A DNA stretch of 12,951 nucleotides, from the NCBI GenBank assembly GCA_964467615.1, contig CAYXRK010000140.1, forward strand, positions 1-12,951, written 5' to 3'. Positions 1-5,631 of the stretch are shown here, one piece after another. Below the pieces are notes generated by a model. It did not search any database. It was not told the origin of the DNA and worked only from the letters and a program-made list of their open reading frames with translations. The stretch's first letter is position 1. Each line of letters opens with the position of its first letter. This DNA comes from CAYXRK01 sp964467615 (lineage in GTDB: Bacteria > Hydrogenedentota > Hydrogenedentia > Hydrogenedentales > GCA-2746185). Made by a program: the position numbers and the translations under genes.

Positions 1-2295
1 AAAGAGCCACGCCGCGACGGCCGCGGCGAGCCACGTAAGCGTCAGCAGCGCGGGATCGGACCATTCGTAGAGTCCCAACAACAACGAAAGCACTGCGAGC
101 ACTACGAACGCCGTTCGCACTCGCGGCGATTCGCCCCCCTCCGCTTTTCGACCGGCAACCAGTAGGCGTTCGGAAGCGGCGATCGTGACAATGAATCCGA
201 CGAAGTACGCCAAAAATCCGGGGGCGGCGGCGGATGAATCGCCTGGCGCATATAGATTGCGGTAAAAGGTGGTCACGCCAACACCGACTGCGAGGAGCGC
301 GGCGACGCGGAGCCCGAAGGAATGAACGAGAACGCACGCGAGCAGCAGAGCGACTGCCAGCACCCCGAACGCCACAGGCGTCTGCGTCGGTGGAAGCAAT
401 CGATCTGCAAGCGTGATCACCATAACCGCCCCCGCGAGATGAGGTACTGACGCAAGGGCCTTGTGTTCCCAGGTATGGACGCCGTCCATTCGTTCCAGAT
501 AGCGCTCCCACAAATGACCGCCGAAGAACGTGAGCGCGGCGATGAGTAGAGTGTACAAAACGAAGGCGGATTGCTCTTCGAATCCGGGTCTACCCATCTG
601 CAAAAACACGTGGTAACAAACATGTGAGGCGGCAAGAAGCAAGACACTGGCCACTTCCACTTGTGGCGTTCTAAGCAGAAAGCCGGCGACTACGAATGCC
701 AGGGCCTCGCCCGCGAGGATGTAGGGCAAGGCCGGGTCGTCTCCAAGGTCGATGATCGAGATGGTCAAGACGATGAGCGCGGCCGCGGCGGCGTGAAGCA
801 ACGCGGCCGCGGACCCGCTCAAGTCCAGAAACGTGTTCGCGAGGAACCATTGGCTGCCGACTACCCGGTCGTTGTCGGTAACGGGTTTGACGAATTGTTC
901 GTAGAAACACGCTACTATCGTGAATACGGTGGCGACGCCGACCGCGCTGAACCAATTCGCGGGGACGATCCATGAAGCAATCTCGACGTCGCCCGCTATT
1001 CTCACGGCGAGTACGGTGCTGACGAACGTGACCGCCATCAGGCCAAGACCCATGACTTTGAACATGACGGTCCCGCTTCGCTTGTAGGACAACCCCAAAC
1101 CGACGCATTCCAACGCCATTGCAACGAGCAACCATTCGTGAGACAGATAGGCTTGCAGCGCGAGCGTGAATACCACCACCGCTTTGGCCGCGTAAATCTG
1201 GAACAAGTAATTTCGGCGTTGTCCGACCATCGCGGCATAGAAAGCGAAGAACGCTAAAGCGCCCGCGATGCCTAATCGGAAAGCCCATTCGTATTCGGGA
1301 TAGTGGATCCGAATCGAGAACCAGGTCGCCGTCAAATAGACGAACGAGTTAGCGCCGGCCATGGGCGCGACCGTCTTGCGATACTCTCCGGTGCGTTGTG
1401 CGTCCGTAATGCAGGCCAAGGAGAAGACCACAAAAACGAGCGTAAGAAAGCCGTTGCTCAGCCAGAAGTATTCCGAGGGGGTCAGATCGAGTTCCGGTGG
1501 TTGGGTGACGAAGAACCCCAAATAGGTCAGATGCGCGGCGACGAGCGCGCCCCATGTAAAGAGCATCCAGCGGTGCGTGAGATGGAACACCAGCGCGACC
1601 AGCGACACGACGGCGCTGGTTCCCAAGCTGTAGTACACCTTTTCGGCGGTCACGCCCTCACGCAGACTCAAGACGACGGTGTAATAAATAAGGAAGAGGG
1701 AGATGCCCAGGGCCGTTTGGCTGCGCGTGACGTGGCAAATGACGGTCAAGATGAGCAGTACACCCGCCAACACGCCGACACCGATTTCCGGGGCATCAAA
1801 CGAACGAGTCGATTCGAGGAAAAAACAGGCATAGGTCGTAAAGTATGCGACCGCCAATCCGCAGCCTAGCATGGCGTGCGCGAAGAGGTTCTGGCGGCGG
1901 CCACGCGCCACTCCGTATCCAATTGCGATCACCGAAAGCCCGTAGCCGATGCCAATTTTGTGCAGGGGGCTGAACGTTTCGTCCGCCAACGTCATCGCCC
2001 CACCCAATACGACGACGGTCACTATGAGGACCGCCAGAATACGCGGCAGCCAGATGCCCCCGATTTGAGACTCGAGGCCTTCTCCCTCCACACCCCCTAG
2101 CGCGCGCCCAACATTCTCTCGGATCCCGGCTCCCACCGTTGGACGTTTTTCTCCCTCGGGCAGACTCGGTGGCGCTTCTTCGCCGTCATCGTCTTCGACG
2201 AGCGACTCGACCAGGGACGTGAGTTGCCGGACTTGCTCCTCGAGCTGCTCGATGCGCTTCTGCGAATCGTCCTCCGGAACAGGTTGTCGGGCCAT
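1..2295 (-). CDS. DUF2339-like large polytopic membrane protein (partial, runs off left edge)
   Basis: The minus strand is open without a stop from ATG at 2295 to the window edge, 765 codons, so the C-terminus is missing. Residues 1-35 form a polar, heptad-like coiled coil (MARQPVPEDDSQKRIEQLEE...), followed by an acidic linker. A motif reading SQIGGIWLPRILAVL then opens the membrane part. This resembles the IGG.WL.RIG start of the DUF2339 (PF10101) membrane domain. About twenty hydrophobic segments follow, with short charged loops and a late segment (SFGLRVAALLAVGVGV) typical of the family. DUF2339 proteins are uncharacterised integral membrane proteins. An in-frame ATG at 2304 is an alternative start, and neither has a convincing Shine-Dalgarno. 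The gene is divergent from the microgenes on its right. The family call rests on motif and architecture only; the membrane-protein call is secure. Confidence 0.75.
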   Translation of the reverse strand, partial: MARQPVPEDDSQKRIEQLEEQVRQLTSLVESLVEDDDGEEAPPSLPEGEKRPTVGAGIRENVGRALGGVEGEGLESQIGGIWLPRILAVLIVTVVVLGGAMTLADETFSPLHKIGIGYGLSVIAIGYGVARGRRQNLFAHAMLGCGLAVAYFTTYACFFLESTRSFDAPEIGVGVLAGVLLILTVICHVTRSQTALGISLFLIYYTVVLSLREGVTAEKVYYSLGTSAVVSLVALVFHLTHRWMLFTWGALVAAHLTYLGFFVTQPPELDLTPSEYFWLSNGFLTLVFVVFSLACITDAQRTGEYRKTVAPMAGANSFVYLTATWFSIRIHYPEYEWAFRLGIAGALAFFAFYAAMVGQRRNYLFQIYAAKAVVVFTLALQAYLSHEWLLVAMALECVGLGLSYKRSGTVMFKVMGLGLMAVTFVSTVLAVRIAGDVEIASWIVPANWFSAVGVATVFTIVACFYEQFVKPVTDNDRVVGSQWFLANTFLDLSGSAAALLHAAAAALIVLTISIIDLGDDPALPYILAGEALAFVVAGFLLRTPQVEVASVLLLAASHVCYHVFLQMGRPGFEEQSAFVLYTLLIAALTFFGGHLWERYLERMDGVHTWEHKALASVPHLAGAVMVITLADRLLPPTQTPVAFGVLAVALLLACVLVHSFGLRVAALLAVGVGVTTFYRNLYAPGDSSAAAPGFLAYFVGFIVTIAASERLLVAGRKAEGGESPRVRTAFVVLAVLSLLLGLYEWSDPALLTLTWLAAAVAAWLF

Positions 2296-2414
2296 CGCGC
2301 ACATAGTTTCTGGGAGCACCGATCAGGAAACGCGGCCAACGTGAAGCCCGCCGGGCGGGATCAGGCACGTATTCATTTCATAGGATATCAGAGCACGGTG
2401 ACGGGGCCGAACTG

Positions 2415-2444
2415 TTTTACGGCGGACCTCCGCATGGGTATACT
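2415..2444 (+). promoter_or_regulatory. Putative sigma70-type promoter for the 57-aa membrane microprotein
   Basis: A TATACT -10 element (2439-2444) lies 18 bp after a weak -35-like TTTTAC (2415-2420). Transcription would begin near 2451 and give a leader of about 18 nt carrying the GAAGGA ribosome-binding site. The -10 is good and the -35 poor, so this is a candidate only. Confidence 0.35.
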
Positions 2445-2468
2445 GGTTCGTCTCGAAGGAACGCACGA

Positions 2469-2642
2469 ATGCGCGTGATAACTTGGGTACTTACGTTCGT
2501 GTCCGCCCTCGGATTTCTCTCGGCGTTGATTGGGTTTTCGAGTCAGATACCCTACGGAGACGTCCTAGGCATGCGGGAGTGGGCGATAGCTTTTGTAGTC
2601 TGCCTCGTCGTCCTAGTCTTCACGCGACGCCCAATGGACTGA
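2469..2642 (+). CDS. 57-aa hypothetical protein with two predicted membrane segments
   Basis: ATG at 2469 to TGA at 2640-2642 encodes 57 residues. A GAAGGA Shine-Dalgarno sits at 2455-2460, 8 nt before the ATG, and a TATACT -10 element lies upstream. Residues 4-24 (ITWVLTFVSALGFLSALIGF) and 39-52 (AIAFVVCLVVLVF) are strongly hydrophobic. They are joined by a short polar loop (SSQIPYGDVLGMREW), and the tail is positively charged (TRRPMD). This predicts a hairpin of two membrane helices. I do not recognise a family. It sits in the gap next to the divergent DUF2339-like membrane protein, so joint action is possible but unsupported. Ribosome-binding site, promoter-like element and membrane-hairpin composition together favour a real gene over a chance frame. 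Confidence 0.6.
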   Translation: MRVITWVLTFVSALGFLSALIGFSSQIPYGDVLGMREWAIAFVVCLVVLVFTRRPMD

Positions 2643-2995
2643 GCCCGTACCCACCCCAATAGGTTGCGATTCGCGGCGGAACGGGGCAGACCGGGAGTGC
2701 CCGACGGCGACTCGTTGGGCGATCGGGCCGGACTCGGCTGCGAGGGAACGGAACCGTCCGCGGAAAATGGGGTTTTTGGTGGGACAATCGGGCCGATTCC
2801 GGCACGATTTGTGCGGCCGATTGTAAGGATCAGGACGAGCCGCGACTGCAAAACTCCAAGATTCCGAAAGTTGCCTTGTGTCAACAATTTATTTTATTGG
2901 ATTTACTTGCAATTTTTGGAATTATCGTGCATAGTTCCTTTGGCGTAATAGGTGGACACGCGGCGGGGGAAAGCGGGGCAGGTTTGCCGTTCGTC
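2643..2995. other. Gene-poor intergenic stretch with a nested inverted repeat and an AT-rich patch
   Basis: About 350 bases lie between the two microgenes with no convincing coding region. The left part is GC-rich and holds the inverted repeat at 2784-2824. The right part, about 2880-2940, is markedly AT-rich against a GC-rich background. No U-tract terminator is evident directly after the 57-aa gene. Frames crossing the stretch lack ribosome-binding sites and recognisable protein character. Confidence 0.6.
2784..2824. repeat. Nested inverted repeat (possible RNA or DNA hairpin)
   Basis: ACAATCGG at 2784-2791 is the perfect reverse complement of CCGATTGT at 2817-2824. Inside, GGCAC (2801-2805) and GTGC (2811-2814) can form an inner stem around GATTT. 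The left arm also overlaps the near-perfect palindrome AATCGG-G-CCGATT, so CCGATT or its complement occurs three times in 41 bp. No T-run follows on either strand, so a terminator is unlikely. A structured RNA or a multi-site regulator target are alternatives. Confidence 0.45.
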
Positions 2996-3024
2996 TGCAC
3001 ATGCACAGTCTAAGTGCATATAAT
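2996..3024 (+). promoter_or_regulatory. Strong sigma70-type promoter for the LIM-like microgene
   Basis: A perfect TATAAT -10 (3019-3024) lies exactly 17 bp after TGCACA (2996-3001), which matches 4 of 6 bases of the TTGACA consensus. Transcription would start near 3031 and give a leader of about 19 nt that is essentially the Shine-Dalgarno region. This is the best promoter match in the window. Inverted repeats lie in its spacer and just downstream of the -10. Confidence 0.7.
3001..3019. promoter_or_regulatory. Inverted repeat in the -35/-10 spacer (candidate operator)
   Basis: ATGCAC (3001-3006) and GTGCAT (3014-3019) are perfect reverse complements separated by 7 bases. They fill the spacer of the promoter above and touch both promoter boxes. 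A dimeric repressor bound here would block RNA polymerase. The binding protein is unknown. Confidence 0.4.
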
Positions 3025-3034
3025 CTATATAGAT
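3023..3034. promoter_or_regulatory. 12-bp perfect palindrome at the transcription start (candidate operator)
   Basis: ATCTATATAGAT is a perfect 12-bp palindrome. It overlaps the last two bases of the TATAAT box, spans the expected transcription start and ends immediately before the AGGAGG ribosome-binding site. It could be an operator. AT-rich palindromes also arise by chance around promoters, so function is inferred. Confidence 0.35.
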
Positions 3035-3049
3035 AGGAGGTGAATCGCA

Positions 3050-3184
3050 ATGCAGTGCAGACTGTGTAACGAAGCGATCGAAGAGCATGAGCTTGAATTC
3101 GAAGAGGCTTACAAGATCGATGATGAGTACTGGCATGCGGAGTGTTTTGCCGAGTACTTCGGCGAAGTTTTGGAACAAGTATAA
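3050..3184 (+). CDS. 44-aa acidic microprotein with a single LIM-like zinc-finger half (CxxC...HxxC)
   Basis: ATG at 3050 to TAA at 3182-3184 encodes 44 residues, preceded by a perfect AGGAGGTGA Shine-Dalgarno (3035-3043). Cys3-x2-Cys6, 22 residues, then His29-x2-Cys32 gives C-x2-C-x22-H-x2-C. This is the spacing of the first zinc module of a LIM domain, and YWHAECF matches the conserved W-H-x-x-C-F of that fold. The second LIM module is absent. The protein is very acidic, with 12 Glu and 2 Asp against one Arg and one Lys, and its tail (AEYFGEVLEQV) is probably helical. It has its own strong promoter and a strong terminator, so it is probably monocistronic. Zinc binding follows from the motif. 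A role as a small protein-interaction or regulatory factor is inference; no specific family is recognised. Confidence 0.85.
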   Translation: MQCRLCNEAIEEHELEFEEAYKIDDEYWHAECFAEYFGEVLEQV

Positions 3185-3203
3185 CCATTCTCACTTTGCG
3201 TAG

Positions 3204-3245
3204 ACCTGGGCCGCCAAATCGGGCCGCCCAGGTTTTTCGTTTTTC
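3204..3245 (+). terminator. Rho-independent terminator after the LIM-like microgene
   Basis: ACCTGGGC (3204-3211) pairs perfectly with GCCCAGGT (3226-3233), with possible further GC pairing inside. The stem is followed by TTTTT, CG, TTTTT and C through 3245. It starts 20 bases after the microgene stop and separates that unit from the accA block. Confidence 0.9.
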
Positions 3246-3249
3246 TTCG

Positions 3250-3265
3250 CGCGATCTCGATCGCG
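3250..3265. promoter_or_regulatory. Palindrome upstream of the accA-like gene (candidate operator)
   Basis: CGCGATC (3250-3256) and GATCGCG (3259-3265) are perfect reverse complements with a 2-base spacer. They lie about 30 bp upstream of the putative accA -35 box. The short spacer suits a DNA-binding dimer better than an RNA hairpin. Confidence 0.25.
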
Positions 3266-3296
3266 AATACCCCTTTTGAAAAAACTCTAGCGGGGG

Positions 3297-3325
3297 TTGC
3301 GCTATTGAGGGATTTCGAGTAGAGT
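3297..3325 (+). promoter_or_regulatory. Putative promoter for the accA-DUF167-punA operon
   Basis: TTGCGC (3297-3302) is followed after 17 bp by TAGAGT (3320-3325), each matching 4 of 6 consensus bases. Transcription would start near 3332. A 6-bp stem with a GACG loop (GAAGTG 3336-3341, CACTTC 3346-3351) would sit at the very 5' end of the message. Confidence 0.35.
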
Positions 3326-3458
3326 AGCGGGTTGCGAAGTGGACGCACTTCTCGCACGACTAGAGTTTGCCGTCGGGGTGAATCGTGTCGACGAATTGAG
3401 TGGTCATCCGGCTATCGTGGGCGAAAAAAACGACAATGGGCGAAGCATCGCTGATTCG

Positions 3459-4424
3459 GTGCTTCCGTTTGAGCGACCGTTTGTAGATCTCGAGGCGCGT
3501 ATCGAGCTGTCGGATTCCGAGGAGGAACGCCGAGGGCTCGCCCTCGAACTCGAGCACCAACGCCAAGTCGTGTTCCCGAACCTTTCCGCATGGGAACGCG
3601 TGCAACTTGCGCGTCATGCGATGCGGCCGCGCATGCTGGACTATGTCAAGCGCGTTTTCGATGACGTGATCGAGCTACATGGCGATCGCGCGTTGGGCGA
3701 CGACCCCGCCATGGTCGCAGGGATCGCCCGCTTTCATGGCCGCACCGTGATGATTGCCGGTCAGCAAAAGGGCGTTTCGACCGAGGAAAAGGTCGAGCGC
3801 AATTTCGGCATGGCGCATCCCGAGGGGTACCGCAAAGCCCGCCGCATGTATTCGCTCGCCGAGAGATTCGGACTTCCGACCATAACCTTTGTGGACACGC
3901 CGGCCGCACACCCCGGCATCGAAGCCGAACAGCACGGCCAAGGCCCCGCGATAGCGCAAAGTATTTTGCATGGACTCCAATTGAGGACGCCGATTTATAC
4001 CGCGGTGCTAGGCGAGGGAGGAAGCGGCGGAGCGCTCGCAATAGCAGTCAGCGATTGGACGGCGATGTTCGAACACGCGATCTACGTAATCTGCCCGCCG
4101 GAACGATGCGCCGAGATTCTTTGGCGCGACGTCGAGAAAAAGGAGCTCGCGGCCGCCGCGTTACGATCCACCGCCGCCGACCTCAAACGCTTTAACGTCA
4201 TTGACGAAGTGCTTCCCGAGCCGGGCGGCGGCGCCCACCGCAACCCAGATGGCGCCGCGCAAGTGCTCATCGAGTCGATAGATCGATTCCTGGACGGCTG
4301 CGTCAAGGGCCGGTGGACCCCGGAAAAGCGCCAACGCAAATTCCAGCGAATGGGAGTATGGCGCGAGCCGCAATTGGCCGTTGCGTCTCCCCAAATGGCC
4401 AATGCCGCCGATCAGAGAGGTTGA
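3459..4424 (+). CDS. accA: Acetyl-CoA carboxylase carboxyltransferase subunit alpha (AccA-like, somewhat divergent)
   Basis: With AccD, AccA forms the carboxyltransferase that moves CO2 from biotin-BCCP to acetyl-CoA, the committed step of fatty acid synthesis. From GTG at 3459 the product is 321 residues, the usual AccA length, and begins MLPFERPFVDLEARI as family members do. Conserved blocks are WERVQLARH near 45-53, RNFGMAHPEGYRKARR near 114-129, GEGGSGGALAI near 185-195 (oxyanion-hole glycines) and EPGGGAHRNP near 254-263. The frame is open back to GTG 3339, which would add 40 residues. No start has a good Shine-Dalgarno, and GTG 3339 lies inside a hairpin. Several usually invariant positions differ: VDTPAAHPG where DTPGAYPG is typical, GQQKGVST for GHQKGR.T, and ICPPERCAEILW for SPEGCASILW. 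No accD is in the window. Confidence 0.88.
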   Translation: MLPFERPFVDLEARIELSDSEEERRGLALELEHQRQVVFPNLSAWERVQLARHAMRPRMLDYVKRVFDDVIELHGDRALGDDPAMVAGIARFHGRTVMIAGQQKGVSTEEKVERNFGMAHPEGYRKARRMYSLAERFGLPTITFVDTPAAHPGIEAEQHGQGPAIAQSILHGLQLRTPIYTAVLGEGGSGGALAIAVSDWTAMFEHAIYVICPPERCAEILWRDVEKKELAAAALRSTAADLKRFNVIDEVLPEPGGGAHRNPDGAAQVLIESIDRFLDGCVKGRWTPEKRQRKFQRMGVWREPQLAVASPQMANAADQRG

Positions 4425-4692
4425 CGGCGGAGTCGCGATTGACCTCCGCGTCCAGCCGAAGGCGTCGCGTTCCGAATTTCGACGGGATGGCGACAGATTC
4501 CGTGCTACCGTTACCGCGCCGCCCGCCAATGGAGAGGCGAACCGCGCCCTATGCGAGTGCTTTGCGAAGCGATTGCGGGTCCCGAAGCGCGCGGTGCGAA
4601 TCGAGCGCGGTGAACACTCTCGAGAAAAAACGGTCCGGATCGACGGTGTTACGATTTCGGACGTCGAGTCGTTATTTACATCGAATGCTTAG
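4402..4692 (+). CDS. DUF167 family protein (YggU type)
   Basis: ATG at 4402 encodes 96 residues, the usual size for this small alpha/beta family of unknown function. The family pattern is clear: GGVAIDLRVQPKASRSEF near the start, VTAPPANGEANRALCECFAK in the middle (the conserved P-P-A-x-G-x-A-N segment), then KRAVRIERGEHSREKTVRI, matching the ...G..sR.K.v.i end. The start lies inside accA, overlapping its 3' end by 23 bases, and no Shine-Dalgarno is visible, so translation is probably coupled to accA. TTG 4381 is a less likely start that would add seven residues. The biochemical role of the family is not established. Confidence 0.88.
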   Translation: MPPIREVDGGVAIDLRVQPKASRSEFRRDGDRFRATVTAPPANGEANRALCECFAKRLRVPKRAVRIERGEHSREKTVRIDGVTISDVESLFTSNA

Positions 4693-4718
4693 ACCAGACA
4701 AACGAGGAAGGGAACCCG

Positions 4719-5540
4719 GTGTCCGAACTCAAGAGACAGATCAACGAAGCCCAGCGGCATATCCGCGGCATCGACAAGACGAAACCTGGCGTCGGCATTG
4801 TGTTGGGGACGGGCCTCGGGGGGCTCGCCGACAAAATCAACGTTAGCGCGCGCATTCCCTATGGCGAGATCCCCCACTTCCCCACCAGTTCCGTTGCGTC
4901 ACACGCGGGCGAGTTGATCCTGGGAACACTCGCGGGTAAACAGGTCGTTGCGCTGTCCGGACGATTTCACTACTACGAAGGGTACTCGCTTCAGCAGGTC
5001 ACATTTCCCGTTCGTGTTGCGAAGGCGCTCGGCGTTCGCACGTTGATCGTGTCGAACGCGTCCGGCGGACTAAATCCCCAGTTTCGCGCCGGCGACCTCA
5101 TGGTGATTACGGACCATATTAATTTCATGGGCGACAGCCCTCTCGTCGGGCCGAATGACGATTCACTCGGGCCGCGATTTCCGGACATGAGCGAACCGTA
5201 CACCAAGAAACTCATTGAACTCGCGGAATCGCTGGCCATCGAAAAAAAAATAAAGCTGCAGCGCGGCGTCTATTTGGCGGTGCCCGGTCCCGCGCTGGAG
5301 ACTCGCGCCGAATACCGCTTCATGCGAATGCTGGGCGCCGACACTGTCGGGATGAGTACCGTCCCCGAAGTTATTGTCGCCGTCCACGCGGGACTCAAGG
5401 TATTGGGGTTCTCCGCGATTACGGACGAATGCCTGCCCGACGCGCTGAAACCGGTAAACGTAGAACAGATCATCGCGACCGCAATGCGTGTGGAGCCGAT
5501 ACTCTCGGAACTAGTCTTGGCGTGCCTCGCGAAAATGTGA
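4719..5540 (+). CDS. punA: Purine nucleoside phosphorylase, trimeric PNP/MTAP family
   Basis: PNP cleaves purine (deoxy)ribonucleosides with phosphate to free base and (deoxy)ribose 1-phosphate in cytoplasmic purine salvage. The product has 273 residues from GTG 4719, with a GAGGAAGGGA Shine-Dalgarno at 4704-4713. Family motifs are IVLGTGLGGL (27-36, phosphate loop), SGRFHYYEGY (80-89), VSNASGGLNP (111-120), VPGPALETRAEYR (188-200, base-binding Glu194) and DTVGMSTVPEV (208-218). In the C-terminal specificity segment (TDECLPDALKPVNVEQII), Asp236 sits where human PNP has Asn243 and Val248 where it has His257. Both changes point toward the methylthioadenosine phosphorylase pattern, although the GRFHYYEG motif is PNP-like. 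The gene starts 26 bases after DUF167. An unusual run of nine A occurs at 5242-5250. Confidence 0.92.
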   Translation: MSELKRQINEAQRHIRGIDKTKPGVGIVLGTGLGGLADKINVSARIPYGEIPHFPTSSVASHAGELILGTLAGKQVVALSGRFHYYEGYSLQQVTFPVRVAKALGVRTLIVSNASGGLNPQFRAGDLMVITDHINFMGDSPLVGPNDDSLGPRFPDMSEPYTKKLIELAESLAIEKKIKLQRGVYLAVPGPALETRAEYRFMRMLGADTVGMSTVPEVIVAVHAGLKVLGFSAITDECLPDALKPVNVEQIIATAMRVEPILSELVLACLAKM

Positions 5541-5570
5541 ATCAGGCGGCCTGAGCGTAGCGGGCCCCCG

Positions 5571-5579
5571 TGATATACT
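5571..5579 (+). promoter_or_regulatory. Extended -10 promoter before the PIN-TRAM gene
   Basis: TGATATACT combines a TG-N extension with a TATACT -10 (5574-5579) in the gap between punA and the PIN-TRAM gene. No good -35 is visible, as is usual for extended -10 promoters. It would give a leader of about 45 nt and could drive PIN-TRAM through recN. Confidence 0.5.
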
Positions 5580-5631
5580 CGACGTTTGTCTATGAAGTCG
5601 GCGCTGCACGCCGCAAAGCAGGGAGCACGTG

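Noticed and set aside
661..1869. Long open frames on both strands inside the DUF2339-like gene (for example 671-1288 minus and 1303-1869 plus)
   Set aside because: They are Arg/Gly/Asp/Gln-rich with no family motif, and lie over or antisense to a continuous membrane-protein frame, as expected for GC-rich shadows.
2347..2359. GC-rich palindrome CCCGCC-G-GGCGGG upstream of the DUF2339-like gene
   Set aside because: The centre is a single base, it lacks a T-run, and such runs are common by chance in GC-rich DNA. It is not enough to call an operator or terminator.
2848..2884. Minus-strand promoter suggested by a perfect TTGACA at 2884-2879
   Set aside because: No acceptable -10 follows at 16-18 bp, and no gene or small-RNA terminator lies downstream on that strand before the DUF2339-like gene.
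2664..2948. 94-aa plus-strand frame in the intergenic stretch
   Set aside because: It has no good ribosome-binding site and no recognisable motif. It crosses both the hairpin and the AT-rich patch with an abrupt composition change.
2903..3357. Minus-strand frames antisense to the LIM-like microgene
   Set aside because: They lie opposite a plus-strand gene with perfect expression signals and its terminator, and have no ribosome-binding site or motif of their own.
4313..4846. 177-aa plus-strand frame across the accA, DUF167 and punA boundaries
   Set aside because: It is out of frame with three recognised proteins and is Arg/Ser-rich without motifs.
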